DNA of 64,000 nt from Nonomuraea harbinensis (GCF_019396385.1 NZ_JAHKRN010000003.1:248001-312000), one strand, 5' to 3'; positions 7,560 to 17,988 are shown, numbered from the stretch's first letter. Numbers and translations: made by a program. Notes: generated by a model from the letters alone, not told the origin.

Positions 7560-10500
7560 ATGTCGTCCAGCGACTCGTTCGTCCATCTGCACGTGCACAC
7601 CGAATACTCCATGCTCGACGGGGCCGCGCGGCTCAAGCAGATGTTCAAGCAGGTCGGCGAGCTGGGCATGCCGGCGATCGCGATCACCGACCACGGCAAC
7701 ATGCACGGCGCCTACGACTTCTACCGGCAGGCGACCGGCGCGGGCGTCAAGCCGATCATCGGCATCGAAGCCTACGTCGCCCCCGCCTCGCGCTTCAACA
7801 AGAAGCCGGTGCTGTGGGGTGAGCCGCACCAGAAGAAGGACGACGTCTCCGCGGGCGGCTACTACACCCACATGACGATCTGGGCGCGCAACAAGACCGG
7901 CCTGCACAACCTGATGCGGCTGTCCTCGCGCGCCTACACCGAGGGCTTCGTCCGCAAGTGGGCGCGGATGGACGCGGAGATCCTCGCCGAGCACGCCGAC
8001 GGGCTGATGGCCACCACCGGCTGCCCCTCCGGCGAGGTGCAGACCAGGCTCAGGCTCGGCCAGTACGACGAGGCGGTCAAGGCCGCCGCCAAGTTCCAGG
8101 ACATCTTCGGCAAGGACAACTTCTTCCTGGAGGTCATGGACCACGGCCTCGACATCGAGCGCCGCGTCCGCGACGGGCTGACCCGCATCAGCAAGGAGCT
8201 GGGCATCCCGCCGCTGGTCACCAACGACTCCCACTACACCTACGAGTCCGACGCCTCCTCCCACGACGCCCTGCTCTGCATCCAGACCGGCAAGCAGCTG
8301 TCCGACCCCGACCGGTTCCGGTTCGACGGCAGCGGCTACTACATCAAGACCGCCGACGAGATGCGCGCCGTCGACTCCTCCGACCTGTGGGCCGAGGGCT
8401 GCCGCAACACGCTGCTGGTGGCCGAGAAGGTCGACCCCGCCGGGTTCTTCGAGCACAAGAACCTCATGCCGACCTTCCCCGTGCCCGAGGGCCTGACCGA
8501 GGAGGAGTTCTTCCGCCAGGAGGTCTGGAGAGGGCTTGAGCGCCGCTTCCCCGAGGGCGTCGACGAGGAGCACCGCGCCTGGGTCGAGAACGAGCTGCGG
8601 GTCATCGTCCAGATGGGCTTCCCGAGCTACTTCCTCGTGGTCGCCGACTTCATCATGTGGGCGAAGAACAACGGCATCCGCGTCGGCCCCGGCCGTGGCT
8701 CAGCGGCCGGCTCCCTGGTGGCGTACGCGCTCGGCATCACCGACCTCGACCCGATCCCGCACGGCCTGATCTTCGAGCGGTTCCTCAACCCCGAGCGCGT
8801 CTCCATGCCCGACGTCGACATCGACTTCGACGAGCGCAGGCGCGGTGACGTGATCCGCTACGTCACGGAGAAGTGGGGCGCCGACAAGGTCGCGATGATC
8901 GCCACGTTCGGCACCATCAAGGCCAAGGCCGCCATCAAGGACGCCGGCCGCGTCCTGGGCTACCCGTACGCCCTCGGTGACAAGGTCTCCAAGGCGTTCC
9001 CGCCCGCCGTGATGGGCAAGGACATCCCGCTGTCGGGCATCTTCGACAGCGACCACCCCCGCTACGCCGAGGCGGGCGAGCTGCGCAGGCTCTACGAGGA
9101 GGACGTCGACGTCAAGGCGACGATCGACCTCGGCAAGGGCCTGGAGGGCCTGATCAGGCAGACCGGCGTGCACGCCGCCGGCGTGATCATGTCCGCCGAG
9201 GTGCTGACCGACCACATCCCGATCATGCGCCGCGACTCCGACGGTGTGATCATCACGCAGTTCGACTACCCGACCTGCGAGACGCTCGGCCTGCTGAAGA
9301 TGGACTTCCTGGGCCTGCGCAACCTCACGATCATCGACGACTGCCTGAAGATGATCGAGGCCACCACCGGCGAGCAGATCGACCTGCTGGCGCTGCCGCT
9401 CGACGACCGCAAGGCCTACGAGCTGCTGGCCCGCGGCGACACGCTGGGCATCTTCCAGCTCGACGGCGGCGGCATGCGCTCGCTGCTGCGGCTCATGCGC
9501 CCCGACAACTTCGAAGACATCTCCGCCGCCCTCGCGCTCTACCGCCCCGGCCCGATGGGCGCCAACTCCCACACCAACTACGCCCTGCGCAAGAACGGCC
9601 AGCAGGAGATCACCCCGATCCACCCTGAGCTCGAAGAGCCGCTCAAGGAGATCCTGTCCACGACCCACGGCCTGATCGTCTATCAGGAGCAGGTCATGGC
9701 CATCGCGCAGAAGGTCGCCAACTACTCGCTGGGCGGCGCCGACCTGCTGCGGCGCGCGATGGGCAAGAAGAAGAAGTCCGAGCTCGACAAGCAGTTCGTG
9801 ACCTTCGAGCAGGGCATGAAGGACAACGGCTTCTCCGCCGCCGCCATCAAGGCGCTGTGGGACATCCTGCTGCCGTTCTCCGACTACGCCTTCAACAAGG
9901 CCCACACCGCCGGCTACGGCCTGGTGTCCTACTGGACGGCCTACCTCAAGGCCAACCACCCCGCCGCCTACATGGCCGCGCTGCTGTCGTCGGTCAAGGA
10001 CGACAAGGACAAGTCGGCCCTCTACCTCAACGAGTGCCGCCGGATGGGCATCAAGGTGTTCCCGCCGGACGTCAACGACTCCGACTTCGACTTCACCCCG
10101 CGCGGCACCGACATCCGCTTCGGCCTGTCGGCCATCCGCAACGTGGGCGCCAACGTCGTCGACGGCATCATCAACGCGCGCAAGGAGAAGGGCCGCTTCG
10201 CCGACTTCAAGGACTTCCTGCGCAAGGTGCCGGCGCTCGTCTGCAACAAGCGCGTCATCGAGTCGCTGATCAAGGCCGGCGCGTTCGACTCGCTCGGCCA
10301 TGTCCGCAAGGGCCTGGTCATGGTGCACGAGCAGGCCGTCGACGCGATCATCGACATCAAGAAGAACGAGGCCATCGGCCAGGACTCGCTGTTCGGCGCG
10401 ATCGAGGGCGGCGAGGACCAGACCTTCGACGTGCAGATCCCGGTGGGCGAGTGGGACAAGACCACGCTGCTGCAGTTCGAGCGGGAGATGCTCGGCCTGT

Positions 10501-11087
10501 ACGTGTCCGACCACCCGCTGTTCGGCGTCGAGCACATCCTGGCCGCCGGGGCCGACTGCTCGATCGCGGCGCTGCAGGACGACAGCCGTCCCGACGGCCA
10601 GGTGGTCACCGTCGGCGGCATCCTGTCGGGCGTGCAGCGCAAGGTCACCAAGAAGGGCGACACGTGGGTGCTCACCCAGCTTGAGGACCTGGAGGGCGCC
10701 ATCGAGGTGATGATCTTCCCGTCGGCCTACCAGCTCTGCTCGACGATCCTGGCCGAGGACGCGATCGTGTTCGTCAAGGGCCGCATCGACAAGCGCGAGG
10801 ACATCGGCAAGATCATCGCGATGGAGGTGACGGCGCCCGACCTCACCCAGGAGGCCGGCGGGCCGCTGCTGGTGAGCCTGCCGCTCAACCGCTGCACCGC
10901 CCCCGTGGTGAGCAGGCTCAAGGAGATCCTGACCACCCACCCCGGCACCTCCGAGGTCCATCTCCAGGTCCACAACGGCCCCAAGACGACCGTCCTGCGG
11001 GTCGACGACCGGCTGCGGGTGGCGCCGTCACCGGCGCTGATGGGCGATCTGAAGCAGCTGCTCGGCCCGGCCTGCCTGGGGGCCTGA
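7560..11087 (+). CDS. dnaE: DNA polymerase III alpha subunit
   Basis: 1175-residue replicative polymerase of the DnaE1 type. The N-terminal PHP domain starts with [13 protein letters not shown] and contains ITDHGNMHG. The palm has [10 protein letters not shown] and the catalytic acidic motif PDVDIDFDE near residue 420. A helix-hairpin-helix region and an OB fold (about 1010-1080, around [14 protein letters not shown]) follow. Length and motif order match housekeeping actinobacterial DnaE. The ATG at 7560 has GGGAGG about ten bases upstream. A TAGAGT at 7514-7519 may be the -10. It is the first gene of a plus-strand run that continues into the amidase. Confidence 0.97.
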   Translation: MSSSDSFVHLHVHTEYSMLDGAARLKQMFKQVGELGMPAIAITDHGNMHGAYDFYRQATGAGVKPIIGIEAYVAPASRFNKKPVLWGEPHQKKDDVSAGGYYTHMTIWARNKTGLHNLMRLSSRAYTEGFVRKWARMDAEILAEHADGLMATTGCPSGEVQTRLRLGQYDEAVKAAAKFQDIFGKDNFFLEVMDHGLDIERRVRDGLTRISKELGIPPLVTNDSHYTYESDASSHDALLCIQTGKQLSDPDRFRFDGSGYYIKTADEMRAVDSSDLWAEGCRNTLLVAEKVDPAGFFEHKNLMPTFPVPEGLTEEEFFRQEVWRGLERRFPEGVDEEHRAWVENELRVIVQMGFPSYFLVVADFIMWAKNNGIRVGPGRGSAAGSLVAYALGITDLDPIPHGLIFERFLNPERVSMPDVDIDFDERRRGDVIRYVTEKWGADKVAMIATFGTIKAKAAIKDAGRVLGYPYALGDKVSKAFPPAVMGKDIPLSGIFDSDHPRYAEAGELRRLYEEDVDVKATIDLGKGLEGLIRQTGVHAAGVIMSAEVLTDHIPIMRRDSDGVIITQFDYPTCETLGLLKMDFLGLRNLTIIDDCLKMIEATTGEQIDLLALPLDDRKAYELLARGDTLGIFQLDGGGMRSLLRLMRPDNFEDISAALALYRPGPMGANSHTNYALRKNGQQEITPIHPELEEPLKEILSTTHGLIVYQEQVMAIAQKVANYSLGGADLLRRAMGKKKKSELDKQFVTFEQGMKDNGFSAAAIKALWDILLPFSDYAFNKAHTAGYGLVSYWTAYLKANHPAAYMAALLSSVKDDKDKSALYLNECRRMGIKVFPPDVNDSDFDFTPRGTDIRFGLSAIRNVGANVVDGIINARKEKGRFADFKDFLRKVPALVCNKRVIESLIKAGAFDSLGHVRKGLVMVHEQAVDAIIDIKKNEAIGQDSLFGAIEGGEDQTFDVQIPVGEWDKTTLLQFEREMLGLYVSDHPLFGVEHILAAGADCSIAALQDDSRPDGQVVTVGGILSGVQRKVTKKGDTWVLTQLEDLEGAIEVMIFPSAYQLCSTILAEDAIVFVKGRIDKREDIGKIIAMEVTAPDLTQEAGGPLLVSLPLNRCTAPVVSRLKEILTTHPGTSEVHLQVHNGPKTTVLRVDDRLRVAPSPALMGDLKQLLGPACLGA

Positions 11088-11181
11088 CCCGTCCCCGGTG
11101 GCGGAGTTCGACCAGGCCGGGGCCGCTGCCTGGGCAGACCTCGCCATCGTGGGCCGCCCCCGGGTGGGGGAGGATCACGGG

Positions 11182-12552
11182 GTGAGCGAACTGCACTACC
11201 TGAGCGCCACCGAGCTCAGCCATCTGATCCGTACCCGCCAGGTGAGCGCGGTCGAGGTGCTCCAGGCCCACCTCGACCGCATCGAGCAGGTCAACCCCCG
11301 GGTCAACGCCGTCGTCACCCTCGTCGCCGAACAGGCCATGGACGCCGCCAAGGCCGCCGACGCCGTCGAGCCGGTCGGCCCGCTGCACGGCGTCCCGGTC
11401 GCGCACAAGGACCTCACCGACACCGCGGGGATCCGGACCACGTACGGCTCGCCGCTGTTCGCCGGCCACGTGCCGGAGCGCGACGACCTGGTGGTGCGGC
11501 GGCTGAAGGCGGCGGGCGCGATCACCGTGGGCAAGACGAACACGCCCGAGTTCGGCACCGGCTCCCACACCGTCAACGATGTGTTCGGCCTCACCCGCAA
11601 CCCGTACGACCTGACCAGGTCCGCCGGCGGCAGCAGCGGCGGCGCGGCGGCGGCGCTGGCCACCGGGATGGTGCCGCTGGCCGACGGCTCCGACATGGGC
11701 GGGTCGCTGCGCAACCCCGCGTCATTCTGCAACGTGGCCGGGCTGCGGCCCACGCCGGGGCGGGTGCCGGCGGTCTCCGAGATCGCGGCCTGGTACACGC
11801 TGTCGGTGCAGGGGCCGATGGCCAGGAACGTCGACGACCTGAGCCTGATGCTGTCGGTCATCTCCGGGTTCGATTCGCGCTCGCCGTACGCGATCAAGGA
11901 GGCGTACGCGCCCGAGCCGGAGGAGGGGGTGGCCGGGCTGCGCGTGGCGTGGAGCCCCGACCTCGGCGGGCTGCCGGTCGACGCCGCGACGGCGGCGGTC
12001 ACCGCGACCGCGCCCGCGGTGTTCGAGCGGCTCGGCGCCCGCGTGGAGGAGGTCGAGCTGGACCTGGAGGACGCCGAGGTGGCCTTCCGCACCTACCGCG
12101 CGTGGTTCTACGCGCTGGCCTACGGCGACCTCGACGGGCTCGGGGCCAACACCGCGTGGAACGTCGAGCGGGGGCGCGAGGTCACCGGCGCCGGCCTGGC
12201 CCGCGCCGAGCGCGCCCGCAGCCGTCTCTACCAGCGGATGGCCGACTTCTTCGACTCCTACGACGTGCTCATCGCCCCGGTCAGCCAGGTGCCGCCGTTC
12301 CCGGCGGAGGAGCCGTACGTGCGCGCGATCGACGGCGTGGAGCTGCCCGACTACCTGGCGTGGATGCGGTCCGCCTACTGGGTCAGCGTGCTGCACGCCC
12401 CGGCCGCGTCCGTCCCCGCCGGGTTCACGCCGTCGGGGCTGCCGGTGGGGGTCCAGATCATCGGCCGGCCCTTCGCCGACGCCCGCGTCCTGCGGGTGGC
12501 CCGCGCCTTCGAACAGGCCACCGGCCACGCCTCGCACCACCCGCCCCTCTGA
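11182..12552 (+). CDS. amidase signature family enzyme
   Basis: 456-residue amidohydrolase with the Ser-cisSer-Lys triad: Lys in VAHKDLTD near residue 75, the Gly/Ser-rich AGGSSGGAAAA segment, and nucleophile Ser in DMGGSLRNPA near residue 175. It hydrolyses a carboxamide, but the substrate cannot be told. It is not an obvious GatA, since there is no gatC or gatB beside it and the N-terminus is of the free-standing amidase type. The GTG start at 11182 has GGGGGAGG eight bases upstream. It lies 94 bp after dnaE. Confidence 0.92.
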   Translation: MSELHYLSATELSHLIRTRQVSAVEVLQAHLDRIEQVNPRVNAVVTLVAEQAMDAAKAADAVEPVGPLHGVPVAHKDLTDTAGIRTTYGSPLFAGHVPERDDLVVRRLKAAGAITVGKTNTPEFGTGSHTVNDVFGLTRNPYDLTRSAGGSSGGAAAALATGMVPLADGSDMGGSLRNPASFCNVAGLRPTPGRVPAVSEIAAWYTLSVQGPMARNVDDLSLMLSVISGFDSRSPYAIKEAYAPEPEEGVAGLRVAWSPDLGGLPVDAATAAVTATAPAVFERLGARVEEVELDLEDAEVAFRTYRAWFYALAYGDLDGLGANTAWNVERGREVTGAGLARAERARSRLYQRMADFFDSYDVLIAPVSQVPPFPAEEPYVRAIDGVELPDYLAWMRSAYWVSVLHAPAASVPAGFTPSGLPVGVQIIGRPFADARVLRVARAFEQATGHASHHPPL

Positions 12553-12557
12553 CGGCC

Positions 12558-13091
12558 TCAGCCGGGCGGGGGAGCGCCGTCCCCGGTGGGCGGGTGGGGC
12601 TTGCGGAGGGGGGACTCGCGGTAGCCGTGCATGCCCTCCAGGAACCCGAAGAGCCCCACCGCGAGCATCGGCCACGACACCAGGACGCCCTTGGCCGTCA
12701 GATCCAGCGGGCCGGGGACGAACGTGACGCCGGGGAAGGCCGAGGCCTCGACGGTGACGACGCCCACGGTGACGGTCGTGCCGATCCACCAGGCGGCCAG
12801 GGCGCCCGCGGCCCCGCCCAGGCAGAGCCCCAGGAGGACCGGGAGCTGGACGCGGCGGCTGAGGAACCAGGCCAGCGCCCCGCACGCCAGTCCCAGCCCG
12901 CCGGTGATCGTGGCGAACCAGCCGTCCGCCGCGATGAGCGCCTGCGTGGACGGGTCCGCCAGCGCCGGCGTCTGCTCGAAGACCCGGTACGGGGGCCGCG
13001 GCGACAGGGCGGACCACAGGAGGCCGGCGGGAAGCCCGAGGGCGGCGAGTGCGAGGACAGTGATCGCGAACGCGCGTACTTCCCTCGTCAC
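12558..13091 (-). CDS. small integral membrane protein (DUF2567-like)
   Basis: 177-residue protein with four predicted membrane helices (about residues 5-25, 55-75, 82-105 and 140-160) and a hydrophilic Pro-rich C-terminus. The sequence between helices 1 and 2 (RPPYRVFEQTP) and overall length recall the actinobacterial DUF2567 family, but that match is from memory. Function unknown. The GTG at 13091 has AAGGGG seven bases upstream; a TTG at 13106 is also in frame. It is convergent with the amidase and divergent from the MurA-like gene. Confidence 0.75.
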   Translation of the reverse strand: MTREVRAFAITVLALAALGLPAGLLWSALSPRPPYRVFEQTPALADPSTQALIAADGWFATITGGLGLACGALAWFLSRRVQLPVLLGLCLGGAAGALAAWWIGTTVTVGVVTVEASAFPGVTFVPGPLDLTAKGVLVSWPMLAVGLFGFLEGMHGYRESPLRKPHPPTGDGAPPPG

Positions 13092-13141
13092 GCCACGCCC
13101 CTTCAATCGCCGGCAGGACCAGATCGATGGTATCTCCCGGT

Positions 13142-13147
13142 TAGGCT
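13142..13147 (+). promoter_or_regulatory. -10 element of leaderless murA-like gene
   Basis: TAGGCT lies six bases before the GTG at 13154, and no Shine-Dalgarno is present. This is the spacing expected for a leaderless mRNA. Confidence 0.55.
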
Positions 13148-13153
13148 CACTTC

Positions 13154-14461
13154 GTGATTGAAGAGAAGGTCTGGGTGATAGAACCCTCTGGCCCGCTTCG
13201 CGGCGATGTCGTGGTGCGCGGGTCGAAGAACGGGGTCTCCAAGCACATGGTCGCCGCCATGCTCGGCGGCGGCGAGAGCACCATCCACAACGCCCCCGAG
13301 GTGGGCGAGGTCGGCATCACCGCCGCCATGCTGGAGGCGCTCGGCATCCACGTCGAGATCAGCAAGACAGAGATCCGCATCGGCCGGGGCCAGGAGATCA
13401 GGCCGCGGGTGCCCGACGCGTTCACCGGGCTGAACCGCATCCCGATCCTCATGCTGGGCCCGCTGCTGCACCTGGCGGGGGAGGCGTTCGTGCCGCTGGT
13501 CGGCGGTGACCCGATCGGGCGGCGGCCGATCAACTTCCACGTGGAGGCGCTGCGCGCGATGGGTGCCGAGGTGGAGGTCGGTGACACCGGCGTGTTCGCC
13601 AAGGCGGGACGGCTCCACGGCACCCGCCTGGAGCTGCCGTACCCGAGCGTGGGCGCGACCGAGACGATCCTCATGTCCGCGGTCCTGGCCGAGGGCAAGA
13701 CCGTGCTGAAGAACGCGGCCACCGAGCCCGAGGTGGTGGAGCTGGCGCTGTTCCTGCAGCGGATGGGCGCCATGATCGAGCTGTCGCCGGACCGCCGGAT
13801 CGTCATCGAGGGCGTGGAGCGGCTGCGCGGCGCCTCGACCTGGCTGGCCGGCGACCGCATCGAGGCGTTCTCGTATCTCGCGGCGGGGCTGATCACCGGC
13901 GGCGAGGTGCGCGTGCACGGCTGCCCGCAGGACCGGCTGGTCACCGCGATCACCACGCTGGCCAGGATGGGCGCCCGGTTCGACATCAACGACGAGTACC
14001 TGTGCGCCACCGCGCCGCCGGAAGGGCTGCGGGCGGCGGCCGTGCAGACCGACACCCATCCGGGGTTCATGACCGACTGGCAGACGCCGCTCATGGTGCT
14101 GTTCACGCAGAGCCAGGGGATGTCGGTGCTGCACGAGACGGTGTTCGAGAACCGCCTGGTGTACGTGCCGGCGCTGAAGAGCATGGGCTGCGAGATCGAG
14201 GTGTTCGACCAGTGCCTCGGCGGCCCCGCCTGCCGCTACCACGACACCAACGCGCGCCACTCGGCCGTGGTGCGCGGGGTGTCCCAGCTGCGGGGCGCCG
14301 ACGTGACGCTGCCCGACATCCGGGCCGGGTTCTCCGCGGTGCTGGCCGCCGCCGTGGCCGACGGGCGCTCGACGCTGCGCGGGGTGCACCACATCGAGCG
14401 CGGCTACCATCACCCGTTCGAGCAGTTCCAGTCCCTTGGTCTGAACATCAGCAGAGGTTAG
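13154..14461 (+). CDS. murA: UDP-GlcNAc enolpyruvyltransferase family (MurA), Cys-to-Asp variant
   Basis: 435-residue EPSP-synthase-like protein of the MurA family, which transfers enolpyruvate from PEP to UDP-GlcNAc in the first committed step of peptidoglycan synthesis. The SKNGVSK segment supplies the Lys/Asn pair, PSVGATE is intact, and PDIRAG carries the PEP-binding Arg. The loop that normally holds the PEP-attacking Cys reads VGGDPIGRRP, with Asp at residue 119. Asp here is known to keep activity and give fosfomycin resistance in other bacteria. An extra Cys-containing loop (FDQCLGGPACRY, about residue 350) is typical of actinomycete MurA variants. It could be a second MurA rather than the housekeeping one. 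It lies 55 bp before a class A PBP gene. Confidence 0.87.
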   Translation: MIEEKVWVIEPSGPLRGDVVVRGSKNGVSKHMVAAMLGGGESTIHNAPEVGEVGITAAMLEALGIHVEISKTEIRIGRGQEIRPRVPDAFTGLNRIPILMLGPLLHLAGEAFVPLVGGDPIGRRPINFHVEALRAMGAEVEVGDTGVFAKAGRLHGTRLELPYPSVGATETILMSAVLAEGKTVLKNAATEPEVVELALFLQRMGAMIELSPDRRIVIEGVERLRGASTWLAGDRIEAFSYLAAGLITGGEVRVHGCPQDRLVTAITTLARMGARFDINDEYLCATAPPEGLRAAAVQTDTHPGFMTDWQTPLMVLFTQSQGMSVLHETVFENRLVYVPALKSMGCEIEVFDQCLGGPACRYHDTNARHSAVVRGVSQLRGADVTLPDIRAGFSAVLAAAVADGRSTLRGVHHIERGYHHPFEQFQSLGLNISRG

Positions 14462-14516
14462 TAAAGAGACAGGAATCGGGCGTTTGCCGGGGATCGGGCG
14501 GTCGCACATCAATGTC

Positions 14517-16727
14517 GTGACTGTCCGCACATCCATCGCCACGCTCGGCATGGTGGGCGCCCTCGGCGGGGTGCTGGTCGCGGCGTTCGCCGCGCCCGTC
14601 GTCGCCGGGGCGGGCCTGGCCGCGAAGGGCACCGCCGACACCTTCACGCACCTGCCGCCGGCGCCGCGCGAGGAGCCGCTCAGCGAGGTGACGCGGCTGG
14701 TGGACGCGAGCGGGCACACCTTCGCCCAGTTCTACCAGGCCAACCGGACCACGGTACGGCTGGACCAGGTGGCGCCGGTGATGCGGCAGGCCATCGTGGC
14801 GATCGAGGACGCCCGCTTCTACGAGCACGGCGGCATGGACGTCATCGGCACGCTCCGGGCGCTCATCGCCAACACCCGGGCTGGCTCCATCAAGCAGGGC
14901 GGTTCCTCGCTCACCCAGCAGCTGGTGAAGAACATCCTGGTGGAGAGCGCCAAGACCGAGGAGGAACGGGACCGGGCCCGCGCCCCCAGCGTCTCCCGCA
15001 AGATCCACGAGCTGCGGCTGGCGCTGGCGATGGAACGCAAGTACCGCAAGGGCGAAATCCTGGAGAAGTACCTGAACATCGCCTACTTCGGCGCCGGCGC
15101 GCACGGCGTCGAGGCGGCGGCCAGGCGCTTCTTCTCCACCTCGGCCGCCGAGCTGACCCTCACCGAGGCGGCCACCCTGGCCGGCGCCGTGCGCACCCCG
15201 TACTCGACCGACCCGTCGATCGGCCGTGCGCAGCGCGCGCGCCTCAAGGAGCGCCGCGACCTGGTGCTCGACCGCATGGCGGGGCTGAAGCTGATCACCC
15301 GGGAACAGGCGTCCGAGGCCAAGGCGAGCCCGCTCGGGCTGAAGCTGAAGCCCGAGCCCGGCGGCTGCTCGCAGAGCGAGCATCCGTACTTCTGCATGTA
15401 CGTGCACCGCGAGCTGCTGACGAACGAGGTCTTCGGCAGCACGGCGGCGGTACGGCGGGCCCGCATGGAACGCGGCGGGCTGGTGATCAGGACCAGCCTG
15501 AACCCGAAGGCGCAGAAGGCCGCGGAGCGGGCCATCAGGGAACGGGTGAACCCCGAGGACACCGAGGTGGCCGCCGAGGCGATGGTGGAGCCCGGCACCG
15601 GCTGGATCCGGGCGATGGCCGCCAGCAAGAAGGTCGGGCCGGGCAAGAAGGGCGGCGCGCGCACCACCTACAACCTGGTCGCCGACGTCCGGCACGGCGG
15701 CGGGCAGGGGCTGCAGGCGGGCTCCACGTTCAAGGTGTTCACGCTGGCCACCGCGCTGAAGGAGGGCTGGCGGTTCGGCGACGGGTTCGACACCCCGGGG
15801 TCGCTGGTGCCCTCGAAGGGTTACCGGGACTGCGCGGGCAAGCCGGTCAACGACCCGTCGGCGCAGGTGTTCAACGCCGGCGGCGAGGGCAGCGACGGCG
15901 GCCCGCACAGCCTGGAGACCGGCACCTGGAAGTCGGTCAACATCTTCTACATGATGCTGGAGCGCAAGGTCGGCCTGTGCGACGTGGTCAAGACCGCCAG
16001 GGAGCTCGGCGTCGTCAGGGCCGACGGGCGGCCGCTGCGCGAGGTGCCGACGTTCACGCTGGGCGTCAACGAGATGGACCCGCTCACGGTCGCGGCCTCC
16101 TTCGCCGCGCTCGGGGCCCGCGGCCGGTACTGCCGCCCGCTGGCCATCGTGGAGATCGCCGACAGGAACGACCGGCGCACCCGCGTGCGGCCCGACTGCC
16201 ACCAGGCGATCGAGCGGGCCGTCGCCGACGCGGTCAGCCACGTGCTGACCGGCGTGTTCGACAAGGGCACGATGCGCGGCCAGGACCCCGGCATGCCCGC
16301 CGCCGGCAAGACCGGCACCAACAACGGCTACACCTCGGCCTGGTTCGCCGGCTACACGCCCCGGCTCGCCGCCGCGGTCAGCGTCGGCGACATCCGCGGC
16401 TCCTACCGCCACCCGCTGAGGAACGTGGAGATCGGCGGCCAGTACTACGGCTCGGTGCAGGGCGCCTCACTGCCGGGACCGATCTGGGTGGACTCGATGC
16501 GGCGGGCGCTGCGGGGCGAGGAGAACCGGGGCTTCCACAGCCCCGACATGTCGCGCTTCGGCGGCGGTCACACGCCGGGCCTGGAGGAGGCGCTGGCGGA
16601 GGAGCGGGGGGAGACGCGCGAGAGGGGCGACCGCCGCGGCCGCGACCACCCGATCTCCAAGCGGCACCGCAAGATCATCGAATGGCTGCTCGGCGAGCGG
16701 CGGCACCCGCCGCGCGACCGGTGGTGA
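14517..16727 (+). CDS. class A penicillin-binding protein (transglycosylase/transpeptidase)
   Basis: About 736-residue bifunctional peptidoglycan synthase. A membrane anchor (about residues 5-35) is followed by a GT51 glycosyltransferase domain with EDARFYEHGG (catalytic Glu) and GGSSLTQQLVKN near residue 125. The transpeptidase domain has GSTFKVF (SxxK) near 410, SVN, and GKTGT near 600. A charged, Arg-rich tail ends the protein. The start is uncertain: GTG 14517 puts the anchor at the N-terminus, while TTG 14484 is in frame with AGGA upstream. Following the MurA-like gene by 55 bp, it forms a cell-wall pair. Confidence 0.93.
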   Translation: MTVRTSIATLGMVGALGGVLVAAFAAPVVAGAGLAAKGTADTFTHLPPAPREEPLSEVTRLVDASGHTFAQFYQANRTTVRLDQVAPVMRQAIVAIEDARFYEHGGMDVIGTLRALIANTRAGSIKQGGSSLTQQLVKNILVESAKTEEERDRARAPSVSRKIHELRLALAMERKYRKGEILEKYLNIAYFGAGAHGVEAAARRFFSTSAAELTLTEAATLAGAVRTPYSTDPSIGRAQRARLKERRDLVLDRMAGLKLITREQASEAKASPLGLKLKPEPGGCSQSEHPYFCMYVHRELLTNEVFGSTAAVRRARMERGGLVIRTSLNPKAQKAAERAIRERVNPEDTEVAAEAMVEPGTGWIRAMAASKKVGPGKKGGARTTYNLVADVRHGGGQGLQAGSTFKVFTLATALKEGWRFGDGFDTPGSLVPSKGYRDCAGKPVNDPSAQVFNAGGEGSDGGPHSLETGTWKSVNIFYMMLERKVGLCDVVKTARELGVVRADGRPLREVPTFTLGVNEMDPLTVAASFAALGARGRYCRPLAIVEIADRNDRRTRVRPDCHQAIERAVADAVSHVLTGVFDKGTMRGQDPGMPAAGKTGTNNGYTSAWFAGYTPRLAAAVSVGDIRGSYRHPLRNVEIGGQYYGSVQGASLPGPIWVDSMRRALRGEENRGFHSPDMSRFGGGHTPGLEEALAEERGETRERGDRRGRDHPISKRHRKIIEWLLGERRHPPRDRW

Positions 16728-16731
16728 GGCG

Positions 16732-17226
16732 TCAGGCGGGCTTGCCGATGGGCGCCGTCACGGCCCCGGTCAGCTCGATCAGGCGGGCCGGCGCGGTCTC
16801 GATCTGCAGCCCGCGCTTGCCGGCCGAGAAGTAGACCGTCGCGAACTCCAGCGCCGAGGAGTCGACCACGGTCGGCAGCCGCTTGCGCTGCCCGAGCGGG
16901 CTGATGCCGCCCACCACGTAGCCCGTCACCCGCTCCACCTTGGCCGCGTCGGCCATCGCCGCGCGCTTGCCGCCGAGCGCCGAGGCCAGCGCCTTGAGGT
17001 CGAGCTTGCCCGCCACCGGCACCACCGCGACGGCCAGGCCGCCCTCGGTCTCGGCCACCAGGGTCTTGAAGATCCGCTCGTAGGGGACGCCGAGCGCGTC
17101 GGCGGCCTCCTCGCCATAGGCCTGCGCGGCGGGGTCGTGATCGTACGGGTGGAGCGTGAACTCCGCCTTGGCCCGCTCCAGCGCGACGGTGGCGGGGGTG
17201 CCGCCCTTGGTCTTCGACTTGCCCAC
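16732..17226 (-). CDS. ybaK: YbaK/EbsC family Cys-tRNA(Pro) deacylase
   Basis: 164-residue single-domain aminoacyl-tRNA editing protein of the YbaK type, which clears Cys mischarged on tRNA-Pro. The family lysine is in RIFKTLVAE near residue 54, and the substrate pocket segment GGISPLGQRKRLPTVVD is intact. The GTG at 17226 follows a perfect TACAAT -10 by six bases with no Shine-Dalgarno, so the message is probably leaderless. It converges on the PBP gene with 4 bp between stops. The assignment rests on family motifs; the exact tRNA substrate is inference. Confidence 0.9.
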   Translation of the reverse strand: MGKSKTKGGTPATVALERAKAEFTLHPYDHDPAAQAYGEEAADALGVPYERIFKTLVAETEGGLAVAVVPVAGKLDLKALASALGGKRAAMADAAKVERVTGYVVGGISPLGQRKRLPTVVDSSALEFATVYFSAGKRGLQIETAPARLIELTGAVTAPIGKPA

Positions 17227-17232
17227 AGGACG

Positions 17233-17251
17233 ATTGTAGCGAATCTACAAT
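17233..17251 (-). promoter_or_regulatory. -10 of ybaK within a 7-5-7 palindrome
   Basis: On the minus strand TACAAT (plus 17233-17238) lies six bases before the ybaK GTG. On the plus strand the site is ATTGTAG-CGAAT-CTACAAT (17233-17251), a perfect inverted repeat overlapping the stop codon of the adjacent araC-type gene. It could be an operator; it could also be chance. Confidence 0.5.
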
Positions 17252-17988
17252 GTAAAGGCGCGGCCGGGGGTGTACCCGAGCGCCCGCCGGAACACGTCGA
17301 TGAATGCGCTCGCCGACGACCAGCCGCACCGGTGCGCCACCTGGGTGACGGTGCCGCCCTCGGCCAGGAGCAGCAGCGCGTGGTGCAGCCTGAGCTGGGT
17401 GCGCCACTGCGGGAACGTCATGCCGAGCTCGGCCCGGCAGAGCCTGGCCAGGGTGCGGTCGCTGGTGCCCGCGTCGGCGGCGTGCCGGGCGAGCGTCCGC
17501 GGGTCCGCCGGGTCGGCGTGCAACGCGGCGCAGACGGCCGCCAGGCGCGGGTCGCGCGGCGTGGGCAGGTGCAGCGGCTGCTCGGGGGAGCGGCGCAACC
17601 GGTCGAGCAGCACGGCGAGCAGTCGCCCGCGCTCCCCGCCGTCCGGGCCCGCGTCTGCCGTCTCGCCGGTGTAGGCGATGATCAGCTCGCGGAGCAGCGG
17701 GTCGACGGCGAGGACGGCGGGGCGGCCCAGCCCGAGCGGGTTGGCGGTGAGGCCGACCAGCCGCACCTCGGTGGCGCCGTGGGCGCGGTGCTCGTGCACG
17801 GTGCCGGCCGGGATCCAGATGGCGCGGTTGGCCGGGGCGGCCCAGGTGCCGGCGCCGGTGGTGACGGAGAGCACGCCGTGGCGGGCGTAGACGATCTGGT
17901 GGGTGTCGTGGCGGTGGGCGTCGATGCCGCTTCCCGGCGCCAGGGGGCGGAGGCCGGTGGGCGCCAGCGGCAGGTGGCGGATTTCCAT
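17245..17988 (-). CDS. AraC family transcriptional regulator
   Basis: 247-residue regulator. The N-terminal cupin-like effector domain (residues 1-125) carries HRHDTHQIVYARHGVLSV and a WIPAGTVHEH turn. The C-terminal domain has two helix-turn-helix units (about 165-245), with RTLARLCRAELGMTFPQWRTQ and VAHRCGWSSASAFIDVFRRALGYTPG. It is divergent from an MFS exporter gene with about 58 bp between starts, the usual layout for local control of an efflux pump. The ATG at 17988 was chosen because the cupin starts at once; upstream in-frame sequence would overlap the divergent gene. Confidence 0.9.
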   Translation of the reverse strand: MEIRHLPLAPTGLRPLAPGSGIDAHRHDTHQIVYARHGVLSVTTGAGTWAAPANRAIWIPAGTVHEHRAHGATEVRLVGLTANPLGLGRPAVLAVDPLLRELIIAYTGETADAGPDGGERGRLLAVLLDRLRRSPEQPLHLPTPRDPRLAAVCAALHADPADPRTLARHAADAGTSDRTLARLCRAELGMTFPQWRTQLRLHHALLLLAEGGTVTQVAHRCGWSSASAFIDVFRRALGYTPGRAFTL

